From: Mesorhizobium sp. M2A.F.Ca.ET.046.03.2.1 | GTDB taxonomy: Bacteria; Pseudomonadota; Alphaproteobacteria; Rhizobiales; Rhizobiaceae | Direction: 5' to 3' | NCBI RefSeq assembly: GCF_003952425.1 | Contig: NZ_CP034449.1 | Location: 248,001 to 312,000 of the forward strand | Length of the DNA stretch: 64,000 nucleotides | In this document: piece after piece, positions 52,703 through 61,423 of the stretch | How positions within the stretch are numbered: position 1 is the first letter of the stretch | How the letters are laid out: each line of letters opens with the position of its first letter | Notes under the pieces: model-generated | What the model saw: only the letters and a program-made list of their open reading frames with translations | Told to the model about the DNA's origin: nothing | The model's database searches: none | Program-made: the position numbers and the translations under genes

Positions 52703-53056
52703 GGCGGCTCGGGCCGCCAATACGTTTTGCCCAGATTTCTTGCGACAATTGGCGCCAATGTGATGTGCCTTATTGTCTCCTGTCCCGCTCTGGTGCAATC
52801 ATCTGTTGCGGTTTCGCAACAGTATTAATGAAACGTTAGCGCGCGATTGCGGAATTAACTCAAACTGAAGGTTTTGATGCCGCAAGCCGGCCTAATCGGC
52901 TAAGCTCGGCATCGATTGAGCGCAGTCTCGCCGACAATGTGAATTTCGACCCTAAAAATGTCGTATTTACAATGACTTACTTGAGACTGCGGACGAACTG
53001 ACAGCCCAAGCCGGATCCACTGTTGGATCGCCGCTTGCAGTAAGGTGGACATCGCA
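52703..53056. other. Intergenic region of 354 bases with a CtrA-like site
   Basis: GGCGGC-TCGG-GCCGCC directly follows the TIGR02301 stop and may terminate it, without a full T-run. Later, TTAA (52825-52828), seven bases, TTAG (52836-52839) is one mismatch from the CtrA consensus TTAA-7-TTAA. Much of the stretch is A/T-rich. No gene is seen. Confidence 0.35.
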
Positions 53057-53314
53057 ATGGAACATGGTGTCAGCGACATCGACGCATTGGTCAGGGAAGA
53101 AAAACGCCTGACCGCCGTTGAGAGCCACAGCGAGGCATGGGCGGAAGGCCTGTCGGCCGGCATCGAGCCGGAAATCATCGCCGAGGCGGCGTTGGAGACG
53201 GCTTTCGGCGAGATGTTGCGCGCCAATGGCGAGACCTCGGCGCTGGCGCTGCTCGACCGCATGCGGGAAAAGGTGATCGCCGGCGCCTTCGAGCCTGAAC
53301 GGCTGAAGCACTGA
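53057..53314 (+). CDS. Hypothetical 85-residue acidic helical protein
   Basis: ATG 53057 with AAGGTGG 8 bases before. MEHGVSDIDALVREEKRLTA and WAEGLSAGIEPEIIAEAALE and MLRANGETSALALLDRMREK suggest an all-helical, acidic cytoplasmic protein. No cysteines or membrane segments. I recognise no family; similar small proteins follow in rhizobial genomes. A CtrA-like site lies 220 bases upstream. Confidence 0.6.
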   Translation: MEHGVSDIDALVREEKRLTAVESHSEAWAEGLSAGIEPEIIAEAALETAFGEMLRANGETSALALLDRMREKVIAGAFEPERLKH

Positions 53315-53356
53315 GCGTTTCACGGAAACGGCGAACCACTCTATCTCTTTGTTTTT

Positions 53357-53405
53357 ACGCAATTCCGGACGGAAAACCGCTCACACTTTTCCTGGAATTG
53401 CTCTA
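53357..53405. repeat. Imperfect palindrome, copy A3
   Basis: ACGCAATTCCGGACGGAAAA then CCGCTCACACTTTTCCTGGA and ATTGCTCTA; same layout as A1 and A2. It lies between the 85-residue gene and the secreted protein gene at 53522. Confidence 0.85.
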
Positions 53406-53521
53406 GTCATCTGTTTTGACAGCGACTTTTCGACAGTGACTTTTGACGAGTGCACGCCGTTTGGGCATCATGCCCATGCGCTTGACCATTCAAGGCGCCG
53501 CCCGGATCAGGCCGGGGAACA

Positions 53522-54328
53522 ATGGAGAGGCAAGCGGTGAGATTTTCGATGTCAGGCCGGCCGCGCGGGCTGACGCTCAACATCCTGATCGCCGCTTCCT
53601 GCCTCGCGCTGCCTTTGTGCCTCGCCAGCACGCCTTCCTACGCACTGAGTGAGATCCAGCGCGAGGACCTGCCTTCCCCGGTGGCCCCGCCCGCCGACAG
53701 CGACAGCGCCGCGCCTGGCGCGACCGTGCCGATGCCGGAAGCGCCCGGCTCCAAGCCTTCGGACAGCGGCCAGCCGGCAGACGACACCGACAAGTCGGAG
53801 CCGGAAACGCCGCCCGCCAATGGCGGCATCACCAGCCCGCGCGCCGATCCGGACGCGCCGCCGCCGGCGGTCGTCTACGACCTCAACACGCTTCCTGAAC
53901 CGGTCAAGCGCATGCATGGGCTGATCATCGAGGCCTGCCGTACCGGCGACATCGAGAAGCTGCGGCCGCTGATCGGCAAGGGCGATTCCATGACGCAATT
54001 GTCGCTGGGCGATATCGACGGCGACCCGATCACCTTTCTCAAGGGCCTCTCGGGCGACGGCGACGGCCAGGAGATCCTCGCCATCCTTGAAGAGGTGCTT
54101 TCGGCCGGCTATGTCCATGTCGACACCGGCACGCCGCAGGAACTCTATGTCTGGCCGTATTTCTTCGCGCTGCCGCTCGACAAGCTCGATGCCAGGCAAC
54201 GCGTCGAATTGTTCAAGCTGGTCACGGCTAGCGATTATGACGACATGAAGCAGTTCGGCGCCTATATCTTCTACCGCGTCGGCATCACGCCGACAGGGCA
54301 GTGGCTGTTCTTTGTGGCCGGGGATTGA
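53522..54328 (+). CDS. Secreted hypothetical protein
   Basis: A 268-residue protein with a long signal peptide (TLNILIAASCLALPLCLAS, likely cut near SYALSE), a Pro/Asp/Ser-rich linker (residues 45-110) and a folded C-terminal domain (PEPVKRMHGLIIEACRTGDI, LIGKGDSMTQLSLGDIDGDP, DTGTPQELYVWPYFFALPLD, FGAYIFYRVGITPTGQWLFF). The domain has no known catalytic motif; it is conserved in rhizobia. ATG 53522 or 53549 could start it. Five bases separate it from the dihydroorotase end. Confidence 0.72.
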   Translation: MERQAVRFSMSGRPRGLTLNILIAASCLALPLCLASTPSYALSEIQREDLPSPVAPPADSDSAAPGATVPMPEAPGSKPSDSGQPADDTDKSEPETPPANGGITSPRADPDAPPPAVVYDLNTLPEPVKRMHGLIIEACRTGDIEKLRPLIGKGDSMTQLSLGDIDGDPITFLKGLSGDGDGQEILAILEEVLSAGYVHVDTGTPQELYVWPYFFALPLDKLDARQRVELFKLVTASDYDDMKQFGAYIFYRVGITPTGQWLFFVAGD

Positions 54329-54333
54329 ACCCC

Positions 54334-55665
54334 TTAGACCGGCAGCGCCTCGGAAAATTCCACCGCCCTGCCCTGGCCGGGTGTCGCGATCTCACCTTCC
54401 CACATGACGCGATTGCCGCGCAGGATGGTGCCGACCGGCCAGCCGGTGACCTCCCTGCCGTCATAGGGTGTCCAGCCGGCTTTGGAGCCGGCCTGGGCGT
54501 TGGTGATGGTCTCGCGCCGCTTCATATCGACGATGGTGAAATCGGCATCGTAGCCGGCGGCGATGCGGCCCTTCCTGGCCATGCCGAAGATGCGCTGCGG
54601 GCCGTGGCTGGAAAGGTCGACGAAGCGCTGCAGCGTGAGCCGGCCGGCGTTCACATGGTCCAACATGATCGGCACCAGCGTCTGCACGCCGGTCATACCG
54701 GACGGCGAGGCCGGATAGGCCTTTGCCTTCTCGGCCAGCGTATGCGGCGCATGGTCTGATCCCAGTACATCGACGATGCCTTGATGAATGCCGTGCCAGA
54801 CGCCGTCGCGGTGGCGAGCCGCGCGCACCGGCGGGTTCATCTGGATCAGCGTGCCAAGCCTGGCATAGTCGTCCGCCGTCAGCGTCAGATGATGCGGCGT
54901 CGCTTCGCAGGTCGCGACATCCTTGTGCTGCTCGAGGAAGACGATTTCTTCCGCGGTCGAGATGTGCAGCACATGGATGCGCGCGCGCGTCTGCCTGGCG
55001 ATGCGCACCAGGCGCTCGGTGCAGCGCAGCGCCGCGATCTCGTCGCGCCAGACGGGATGCGACGACGGATCGCCCTCGACGCGCTCGCCGAGCCGCTCGC
55101 GCAGACGGAATTCGTCTTCCGAATGGAAGGCGGAGCGGCGGCGGGTGTTGCGCAGGATCGAGGCGACGCCTTCATCGTCCTCGACCAGAAGGTCGCCGGT
55201 GGACGAGCCCATGAACACTTTGATGCCGGCCGCTCCCGGCAACCGTTCCAGTTCGCCGACATCGCGAGCATTGTCGCGCGTGCCGCCGACCCAGAAGGCG
55301 AAATCGCAATGCATGCGGCCGGTTGCGCGGCGTACTTTGTCGGCCAGCGCCGCCTCGCTGGTGGTCAAAGGATTGGTGTTGGGCATTTCGAAGACGGCGG
55401 TGACGCCGCCCAGCACTGCCGCGCGAGAACCCGTCTCCAGATCTTCCTTGTGCTCCAGCCCCGGCTCGCGGAAATGCACCTGACTGTCGACGACGCCCGG
55501 CAGGATGTGCAGGCCGGTGCAGTCGATGGTCTCGCCGGCCGAGGCCTGGCCGAGATCGCCGATCCGCGCGATGCGTCCGCCCTTCACGCCGATGTCGCGG
55601 CGACCCTCGCCGTCATGATTGACCACGGTGCCGCCTGTCAGGATGAGGTCGAAGGTGGTTGCCAT
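54334..55665 (-). CDS. pyrC: Dihydroorotase (amidohydrolase), PyrC type
   Basis: A 443-residue amidohydrolase of the pyrimidine pathway group. VHFREPGLEHKEDLETGSRA, EMPNTNPLTT, the likely carboxylated Lys in AGIKVFMGSSTG, CEATPHHLTL, HVLHIST, SDHAPHTLAEKAKAYPA. However, the first metal-binding His is absent: DSQVHFREPG has Gln62 where HxH normally begins, leaving His64 alone. Whether this class still hydrolyses dihydroorotate is unclear. ATG 55665 opens MATTFDLILTGG. It stands apart from other pyrimidine genes. Confidence 0.85.
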   Translation of the reverse strand: MATTFDLILTGGTVVNHDGEGRRDIGVKGGRIARIGDLGQASAGETIDCTGLHILPGVVDSQVHFREPGLEHKEDLETGSRAAVLGGVTAVFEMPNTNPLTTSEAALADKVRRATGRMHCDFAFWVGGTRDNARDVGELERLPGAAGIKVFMGSSTGDLLVEDDEGVASILRNTRRRSAFHSEDEFRLRERLGERVEGDPSSHPVWRDEIAALRCTERLVRIARQTRARIHVLHISTAEEIVFLEQHKDVATCEATPHHLTLTADDYARLGTLIQMNPPVRAARHRDGVWHGIHQGIVDVLGSDHAPHTLAEKAKAYPASPSGMTGVQTLVPIMLDHVNAGRLTLQRFVDLSSHGPQRIFGMARKGRIAAGYDADFTIVDMKRRETITNAQAGSKAGWTPYDGREVTGWPVGTILRGNRVMWEGEIATPGQGRAVEFSEALPV

Positions 55666-55748
55666 GGCCAGGTCCAATCTCTTGCGGGGGGAGTGTGGCC
55701 GGCTTACGTAATGGCCGAACGTTTTGCAAGATCAGGCCGACTTCCCTC

Positions 55749-56612
55749 ATGCCCTTTACCCAGCTCAACGACCGCGCGCTCATTACCGTGTCAGGCCCCG
55801 ATGCCGAGCATTTCCTGCAGAACATCCTCACCACCGATCTCGATACCCTGAAGCCCGGCGAGGTCAAGCCCGGCGCGCTGCTTTCGCCGCAGGGCAAAAT
55901 CCTGTTCGATTTCCTGATCTCGCGCGCCGGCGACAACGGTTTTCGGCTCGAATGCCGGGCCGACACCGCCGACGATTTCGTGCGCCGGCTGGTGCTTTAT
56001 CGGCTAAGGGCAAAGGCCGAGATTGCCAAGCAGGATCAGGTGGTTGTCACGGTCGCGTGGGGCGATGATTCAACCGCCTCATCTTCCGATTCAACGGCGC
56101 TTGCCGACACGCGTTTTCGCGACGTGGCGGTGAGGCGCACTTATGGCGGCGGGGCAAAGGACGGTGGCGATCCTGATGGCTGGAAAGCCGTCCGCATCGC
56201 CAACGGCATCGCCGAAAGTGGCGCCGACTACCAGCTTGGCGACGCCTTCCCGCATGACGTGCTGCTCGACGAAACCGGCGGCGTCGGCTTCAAGAAGGGC
56301 TGCTATATCGGCCAGGAAGTGGTCTCGCGCATGCAGCATCGCGGCACCGCACGGCGCCGGGTTCTGATCGCATCGGCTGACGGCCCCCTGCCCGCTTCGG
56401 GAACCGAGCTTACCGTCGCCGGCCGGCCGGTGGGCGCGCTCGGCTCGGTTGGCGGCAGGACCGGACTTGCCATTGCCCGCATCGACCGGGTCAAGGCGGC
56501 GCTCGATGCCGGCGAGGCGATCCTGGCGGGCGAGGTTCCGGTGACGCTCGCGATTCCCGCCTGGGCGAAGTTCAGCTTCCCTGAAGGCGCGGCCAGCGCG
56601 GAGGAGGCCTGA
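55749..56612 (+). CDS. ygfZ: Folate-binding protein YgfZ
   Basis: A 287-residue protein needed for some iron-sulfur enzymes. The hallmark KGCYIGQE appears near residue 183 (FKKGCYIGQEVVSRMQHRG); the N-terminus (LNDRALITVSGPDAEHFLQN, LLSPQGKILFDFLISR) matches GcvT-like folds. The single Cys is the reactive one in other members. An Asp/Ser-rich loop (WGDDSTASSSDSTALAD) is an unusual insertion. The stop overlaps the next start as TGATG. Confidence 0.93.
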   Translation: MPFTQLNDRALITVSGPDAEHFLQNILTTDLDTLKPGEVKPGALLSPQGKILFDFLISRAGDNGFRLECRADTADDFVRRLVLYRLRAKAEIAKQDQVVVTVAWGDDSTASSSDSTALADTRFRDVAVRRTYGGGAKDGGDPDGWKAVRIANGIAESGADYQLGDAFPHDVLLDETGGVGFKKGCYIGQEVVSRMQHRGTARRRVLIASADGPLPASGTELTVAGRPVGALGSVGGRTGLAIARIDRVKAALDAGEAILAGEVPVTLAIPAWAKFSFPEGAASAEEA

Positions 56613-57250
56613 TGGCGGCCGACCGGGCCGGCGCGCCGCCGCGCGCCTGGCAACGCATGCTTTCGGGACGGCGGCTCGACCTTCTCGACCCCTCGCCGCT
56701 CGACATCGAGATCGCCGACATCGCCCATGGGCTCGCCCGCGTCGCCCGCTGGAACGGCCAGACCAGCGGCGACCATGCCTTCTCCGTCGCACAGCACTCG
56801 CTGCTGGTCGAGGCGCTCTATGGCGAGTTGGCACCGCGGGCCACGGCGGAGGCGCGGCTCGCCGCGCTGCTGCACGATGCGCCGGAATATGTCATCGGCG
56901 ACATGATCTCGCCGTTCAAATCGGTGATGGGCGGCTCCTATAAGGATTGCGAGCTGCGCCTGCAGCGCGCGATCCATCTGCGTTTCTCGCTGCCGGCGGA
57001 GCTCGCCGCCTCCTTGCGCAAGGACATCAAGCGCGCCGACCAGATCGCCGCCTATTTCGAGGCAACGCTGCTGGCCGGCTTTTCGACGGCGGAAGCGACC
57101 GAGTATTTCGGCCGCCCGCGCGGCTTCTCCGCCGACCGCTTCGACCTCACGCCCAAATCCGTCACTTGGGCGCAAACGGCTTTCCTCAAGCGTTTCAAGA
57201 CACTGGATGCCATGCGCCAGTCTTCGTTCGTCGCCAATTCGGCCATTTGA
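56612..57250 (+). CDS. HD-domain hydrolase, predicted nucleotidase
   Basis: A 212-residue protein. Metal-binding HD motifs are HAFSVAQHSLLVEALYG, LLHDAPEYVIGDMISPF and KRADQIAAYFEA. It resembles the YfbR/COG1896 deoxyribonucleotide 5'-nucleotidases. One-base TGATG overlap with ygfZ suggests coupling. Exact substrate not proven. Confidence 0.85.
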   Translation: MAADRAGAPPRAWQRMLSGRRLDLLDPSPLDIEIADIAHGLARVARWNGQTSGDHAFSVAQHSLLVEALYGELAPRATAEARLAALLHDAPEYVIGDMISPFKSVMGGSYKDCELRLQRAIHLRFSLPAELAASLRKDIKRADQIAAYFEATLLAGFSTAEATEYFGRPRGFSADRFDLTPKSVTWAQTAFLKRFKTLDAMRQSSFVANSAI

Positions 57251-57315
57251 AAGAACGCTAAATTAACCGGCTACCAGGACAGTATAGCGTTCGGTCACGG
57301 TCCGAAGGCGTGCTC

Positions 57316-59457
57316 ATGCCTGGCGTTCATGTCAAGACGGCTTCCACCGCCGGCAAGCGAAGAACGGCCGCTATCGGTCCGGCACGGCGGATTGCGAACG
57401 AATTACGGGCCCAGAACGAGCGTTTCGCGGCCGCCGTCGAGAACATGTCGCATGGGCTATGCATGTTCGACGCCGATGAGCGGATGATCATCTGCAACCG
57501 CAATTACATCGATCTCTTCCGCCTCGACGCCAAGGTGGTGAAGCCTGGCATCCGATACTTCGACATTCTGCAGCACAGCGTCGATGTCGGCGTCGCCTCG
57601 CAAAGCGCCGAAGAACTCCATGCTATCCGGAAGCCCTATATCGACGGCGCCAAGCCTTCGACCTACGAGGAAGTCCTGTCCGACGGGCGCATCATCGTCA
57701 TTTCCCATCGGCCCATCGCCGTCGGCGGCTGGGTTTCGATCTATGAGGACGTGACCGAGCGGCGGCGAGCCGAGGCGGAGCTGAAGGAGCAGCACCGCCG
57801 GTTCGACGCTGCTTTGGCCAACATGTCGCAGGGCCTGTTGATGTACAGCGCCGAGGGCCGCCTGATCGTCCGCAACCAGCGCTTCCTGGATCTTTGCAAC
57901 GCGAAGGCTGCCGATTTCACGCTCGGCATGACGCACCGTCAGATGCTGGAGAAACTCGTGGCTCTCGGCATCTTCGTGCCTGTTGAAGTCGACATAGAGG
58001 TGGAAAAGGCGAAGGCGGCCCTGGACGCGGGCCAGCCGCGCTCGAGCTATCGCGAACTGGTCGACGGCCGAACGCTCTTCGTCCTGCGGCGGCCGCTCGC
58101 CGGCGGCGGCTGGGTGGCGACCTTCGAGGACGTGACCGAGCGGCGCCGCGTCGAGGAGCGCATGACGCATCTTGCGCATCACGACACGCTGACAAACCTG
58201 CCCAACCGCTCGATGTTTCGCGAGAAGCTGGACCAGGCGCTTGGCGAGGCCAAGGCCAAGCCGCTGGCGATCCTCTCGCTCGACCTCGACCGCTTCAAGG
58301 CCGTCAACGACACGTTCGGCCACCCGGCCGGGGACTGGCTGCTGAAATGCGTCGCCAAGCGGCTGCAGCATGCCGTGCGCGGCAGCAAGGACGTGGTCGC
58401 CCGCTTCGGCGGCGACGAGTTCGCCATCATCCAGTCCGGCATCAAGAGCGCCGCCGACGCCGAAAAGCTTGCCAAGCGCATCGTCGAGATCGTCGGCAAG
58501 CCCTATCGCGACAAGGGACGCGAAATGCATGTGGGCGTGAGCCTGGGCATCGCGCTCCATCCCGGTGACGGGCACGATGCCGACACGCTGCTCACCAATG
58601 CCGACATGGCGCTCTACCAGGGCAAGAGCGAAGGTCGCAACGTCTATCGCTTCTTCGAGCCGGGCATGGATGCCCTGATGCGGGAGCGCCGCGCGCTTGA
58701 GGCGGATCTTGAAGCAGCCGTTTCCAAGCGCGAGTTCGAGCTCGATTTCCAGCCGATCCTCAACATCGGCTCCGGCGAAATTGTCGGCGCGGAAGCCCTG
58801 ATGCGCTGGCGCTCGCCATCGCGCGGCCTGGTGTCGCCGGAAAACTTCATCGCCGCCGCCGAGGAGACCGGACTGATCGTGCAGCTCGGCGATTGGGCGC
58901 TTCGCAAGGCTTGCAGCGTGGCCGCCCATTGGCCGCCGGAGATGCGCATGGCCGTCAACGTCTCGGCCGCACAGATCAAGAGCGGCGGCTTCGCCCGCAG
59001 CGTGATCTCGGCGCTCGCCTTTTCGGGCCTGCCGGCCAACCGCCTGGAACTCGAAATCACCGAAACAGTGATGATGGACGAAAGCGACGCGGTGCTGAGG
59101 ACGCTCAGCCAATTGCGCGGTCTCGGCGTGCGCATCGCGCTCGACGATTTTGGCACCGGCTATTCCTCGCTCGGCTACCTCCGGCGCTTTCCAGTCGACA
59201 AGATCAAGATCGACCGCTCCTTCATCCGCGACCTCGACAGGCGCGACACGGCGGCGATCGTGCGCACCGTGATCGGTCTCGGCGCCGAGCTCGGCGTCAT
59301 CGTCACCGCCGAAGGCGTCGAGACCGAAGCGCAGCTCGACATGCTGCGCAAGGCCGGCTGCGGCGAGGCGCAAGGCTATCTCATCGGCGTGCCGGCCAAA
59401 GCGGCCGACATGAGCCGGCTGCTGCGTTCGCCGGCGCTGCTGCGCCAGTCAGTCTGA
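57316..59457 (+). CDS. Cytoplasmic PAS-PAS-GGDEF-EAL protein
   Basis: A 713-residue protein without membrane segments. Two PAS-7-like domains (FAAAVENMSHGLCMFDADER; FDAALANMSQGLLMYSAEGR), each followed by a DVTERRR linker, lead to GGDEF at 365-369 and EAL at 493 (GAEALMRWRSP), with DDFGTG later. The RxxD inhibitory site five residues before GGDEF is lost: GSKD instead (RGSKDVVARF). Both catalytic motifs are intact. ATG 57316 has GAAGG upstream. It is unlinked to the membrane GGDEF/EAL gene at 37825. Confidence 0.92.
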   Translation: MPGVHVKTASTAGKRRTAAIGPARRIANELRAQNERFAAAVENMSHGLCMFDADERMIICNRNYIDLFRLDAKVVKPGIRYFDILQHSVDVGVASQSAEELHAIRKPYIDGAKPSTYEEVLSDGRIIVISHRPIAVGGWVSIYEDVTERRRAEAELKEQHRRFDAALANMSQGLLMYSAEGRLIVRNQRFLDLCNAKAADFTLGMTHRQMLEKLVALGIFVPVEVDIEVEKAKAALDAGQPRSSYRELVDGRTLFVLRRPLAGGGWVATFEDVTERRRVEERMTHLAHHDTLTNLPNRSMFREKLDQALGEAKAKPLAILSLDLDRFKAVNDTFGHPAGDWLLKCVAKRLQHAVRGSKDVVARFGGDEFAIIQSGIKSAADAEKLAKRIVEIVGKPYRDKGREMHVGVSLGIALHPGDGHDADTLLTNADMALYQGKSEGRNVYRFFEPGMDALMRERRALEADLEAAVSKREFELDFQPILNIGSGEIVGAEALMRWRSPSRGLVSPENFIAAAEETGLIVQLGDWALRKACSVAAHWPPEMRMAVNVSAAQIKSGGFARSVISALAFSGLPANRLELEITETVMMDESDAVLRTLSQLRGLGVRIALDDFGTGYSSLGYLRRFPVDKIKIDRSFIRDLDRRDTAAIVRTVIGLGAELGVIVTAEGVETEAQLDMLRKAGCGEAQGYLIGVPAKAADMSRLLRSPALLRQSV

Positions 59458-59491
59458 TATATATGCGCTGTCTCACTGACGCGTCGGTCGC

Positions 59492-60409
59492 TTAGCGCAG
59501 CGTCTCGTTGTACTTCTCGTGGAAGCTCACATAGCCGGGCTCGACCACTTTGAGATGGCGCTCGATCAGCCGGTGGAATTCCGGCAGCTGGTGGAACGGG
59601 ACGCCGGGATAGGCGTGGTGCTCGGCATGGTAAGGCATGTTCCAGGCGAGCTTGCGCACGAAACAGTTGGTCAGCGTCGTGCGGGTGTTTTCCAGCATGT
59701 TGGCGACGAAGGGACAGCGGCCGTGCTCGGCGAGCAAATAGAGCCTGAGGAACGGTTGGCCGAGCAGCGCGGGCACGATCCAGACAGTGAGCAGCACCGA
59801 CGCCTTGAACCACACCGCGAGCGCCAGCAGAACGAGATAGAAGGCGATCATCGCCCGCGCCTCGGCCTTCACCTTCGGCAGCCCCTTCGGCGGCACGTAG
59901 CTGTCCCGGCAGCGCCCCATCGCATTGGTGTAGAGCGTCTTGAAGTGGCCCCACCACACGGGCAGCCCTGAGACGTGGACGATGTATTGCCGCATCGTCT
60001 CGGGCTTCGGGAAGGCCAGCTCCGGATCGTTTTCCGGATCCTGAGTGAAGCGGTGATGGGCGAAATGGAAGTAGCGGAACCAGTCCGCCGGCAGCGCGAT
60101 CGCCAGGCTGCAGAAGCGCGCGACCACATCGTTCAGCCATTGCGTTTCGAATGCCGTCCGGTGCACGGTTTCATGCAGCAGGGTGAACAGGAAGATGATC
60201 AGGATGCCCTGGGGCAGCATCAGGACCGGCCAGAACGGCACCTTGGCCGCGATCAGCGCGCCAAGGACGGTGATCGCCCCGAGATGGAGCGCGAACTGGA
60301 CAAGGCCCGGCCCATCCGATTTGCCGGTCAGCCGCCCGCGCTCCTCATTCGTCAGCGAGGCGATCACCTGGCGATGGTCGACGGTTTCGTGATGATCGAT
60401 TGCGTTCAT
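59492..60409 (-). CDS. Fatty acid desaturase
   Basis: A 305-residue membrane di-iron enzyme. Three His boxes: HETVH at 79-83, HFAHH at 115-119 and HAEHH near 255 (NMPYHAEHHAYPGVPFHQLP). Hydrophobic helices (VLMLPQGILIIFLFTLLHE, AMIAFYLVLLALAVWF) surround them. Substrate could be a fatty acid or a carotenoid-like or amide compound. It is divergent from a GcvA-type LysR gene, with a dyad in the 84-base gap. Confidence 0.88.
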   Translation of the reverse strand: MNAIDHHETVDHRQVIASLTNEERGRLTGKSDGPGLVQFALHLGAITVLGALIAAKVPFWPVLMLPQGILIIFLFTLLHETVHRTAFETQWLNDVVARFCSLAIALPADWFRYFHFAHHRFTQDPENDPELAFPKPETMRQYIVHVSGLPVWWGHFKTLYTNAMGRCRDSYVPPKGLPKVKAEARAMIAFYLVLLALAVWFKASVLLTVWIVPALLGQPFLRLYLLAEHGRCPFVANMLENTRTTLTNCFVRKLAWNMPYHAEHHAYPGVPFHQLPEFHRLIERHLKVVEPGYVSFHEKYNETLR

Positions 60410-60463
60410 GAGTCACGATACTCTAGAAAGAAACCTTTCGAAAAACGAGGATTTCTGCGAAAT

Positions 60464-60482
60464 AGATAAGATCACCTTATCT
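60464..60482. promoter_or_regulatory. Candidate operator between desaturase and lysR genes
   Basis: AGATAAG (60464-60470) and CTTATCT (60476-60482) form a perfect 7-bp dyad around ATCAC, 12 bases before the lysR start. A second palindrome, TTTCGAAA, lies at 60436-60443. Confidence 0.5.
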
Positions 60483-60493
60483 TTCGGATTGCC

Positions 60494-61423
60494 ATGGTCG
60501 CCCTTCCCTCCTTGCGTGGACTTCAGGCCTTCGAAGCGGCGGCGCGCACAGGCAGCTTTGCCGCCGCGGCGGAGGAACTGTCGATCTCGGCAGCGGCCGT
60601 TAGCCAGCTCATCCGCACCGTCGAGGAGCAGATGGGACGACAACTGTTCCACCGCATCAACCGGCGGGCCGTGCTGACCGAGGCCGGGGTAGAGATGCTG
60701 CCGCGGCTCAGCATGGCCTTCCGGGAAATCGGCAGCGTCGCGCGCGATGTCAGCGGCGACGCGTTCCGGCCGAGGCTCGTGATCTCAGTGCCGCCTTCCA
60801 TGGCGATGGGCTGGCTTTCCGAGCGGCTCGCCGGCTTCGTCGCATCCCATGGCGCCGCCGATATATCGCTAAGAGGCGACGACGATCCGGTGCCCTTCGA
60901 TCATGAATTGGTCGACATCCGGCTCTCTTACGGTCCTCATTATCGGGAGCATCCGACCGAGGAAATCGCCAGGGATGCCGTCTATCCCGTTTGCGCACCG
61001 ACACTGGCCTCAACCAATAGCGAAAACCTTGCTGGCCTGCCGCTGATCCACACCGATTGGGGACCGACCGGCGCGTCCTTTCCATCCTGGCGCAACTGGT
61101 TCGAGGCGTCGGGAAGCGAGCCCGGCCGTGCGGCGCAGCGCGGCCTTTCGGCCAACTCCTCGCGTGCAGCACTCGATCTCGCCATTTCAGGGCTGGGCGT
61201 GGCGCTGGCGCAAGGCATCTATTGCGCGCAAGCGCTGGAGGATGGCAAACTGGTGCGGGCCGCCGCGCAGTCCTTGGAACTGCGCCAGCCCTATTGCCTG
61301 ACGATCCCCGAACGCAGCGCGAGGCGCGATGCCGTTGCGGCGTTCCGGGAATGGCTGGTCGAGGAATGCCGGCGCGCCGTCGGATCGCCGGCGCTGGGCG
61401 TTGCTGCTCAGCGTCGTCTTTGA
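60494..61423 (+). CDS. LysR family transcriptional regulator, GcvA type
   Basis: A 309-residue regulator. LPSLRGLQAFEAAARTGSFA, LSISAAAVSQLIRTVEEQMG, HRINRRAVLTEAG form the GcvA-type helix-turn-helix; the effector domain follows (VISVPPSMAMGWLSERLAGF, HTDWGPTGASFPSWRNWFEA). The divergent desaturase is its likely target. Its 3' end overlaps the convergent membrane gene by 16 bases. Confidence 0.9.
   Translation: MVALPSLRGLQAFEAAARTGSFAAAAEELSISAAAVSQLIRTVEEQMGRQLFHRINRRAVLTEAGVEMLPRLSMAFREIGSVARDVSGDAFRPRLVISVPPSMAMGWLSERLAGFVASHGAADISLRGDDDPVPFDHELVDIRLSYGPHYREHPTEEIARDAVYPVCAPTLASTNSENLAGLPLIHTDWGPTGASFPSWRNWFEASGSEPGRAAQRGLSANSSRAALDLAISGLGVALAQGIYCAQALEDGKLVRAAAQSLELRQPYCLTIPERSARRDAVAAFREWLVEECRRAVGSPALGVAAQRRL

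Noticed and set aside
57457..59373. 638-residue minus-strand frame opposite the GGDEF/EAL gene
   Set aside because: Antisense shadow of a certain gene.
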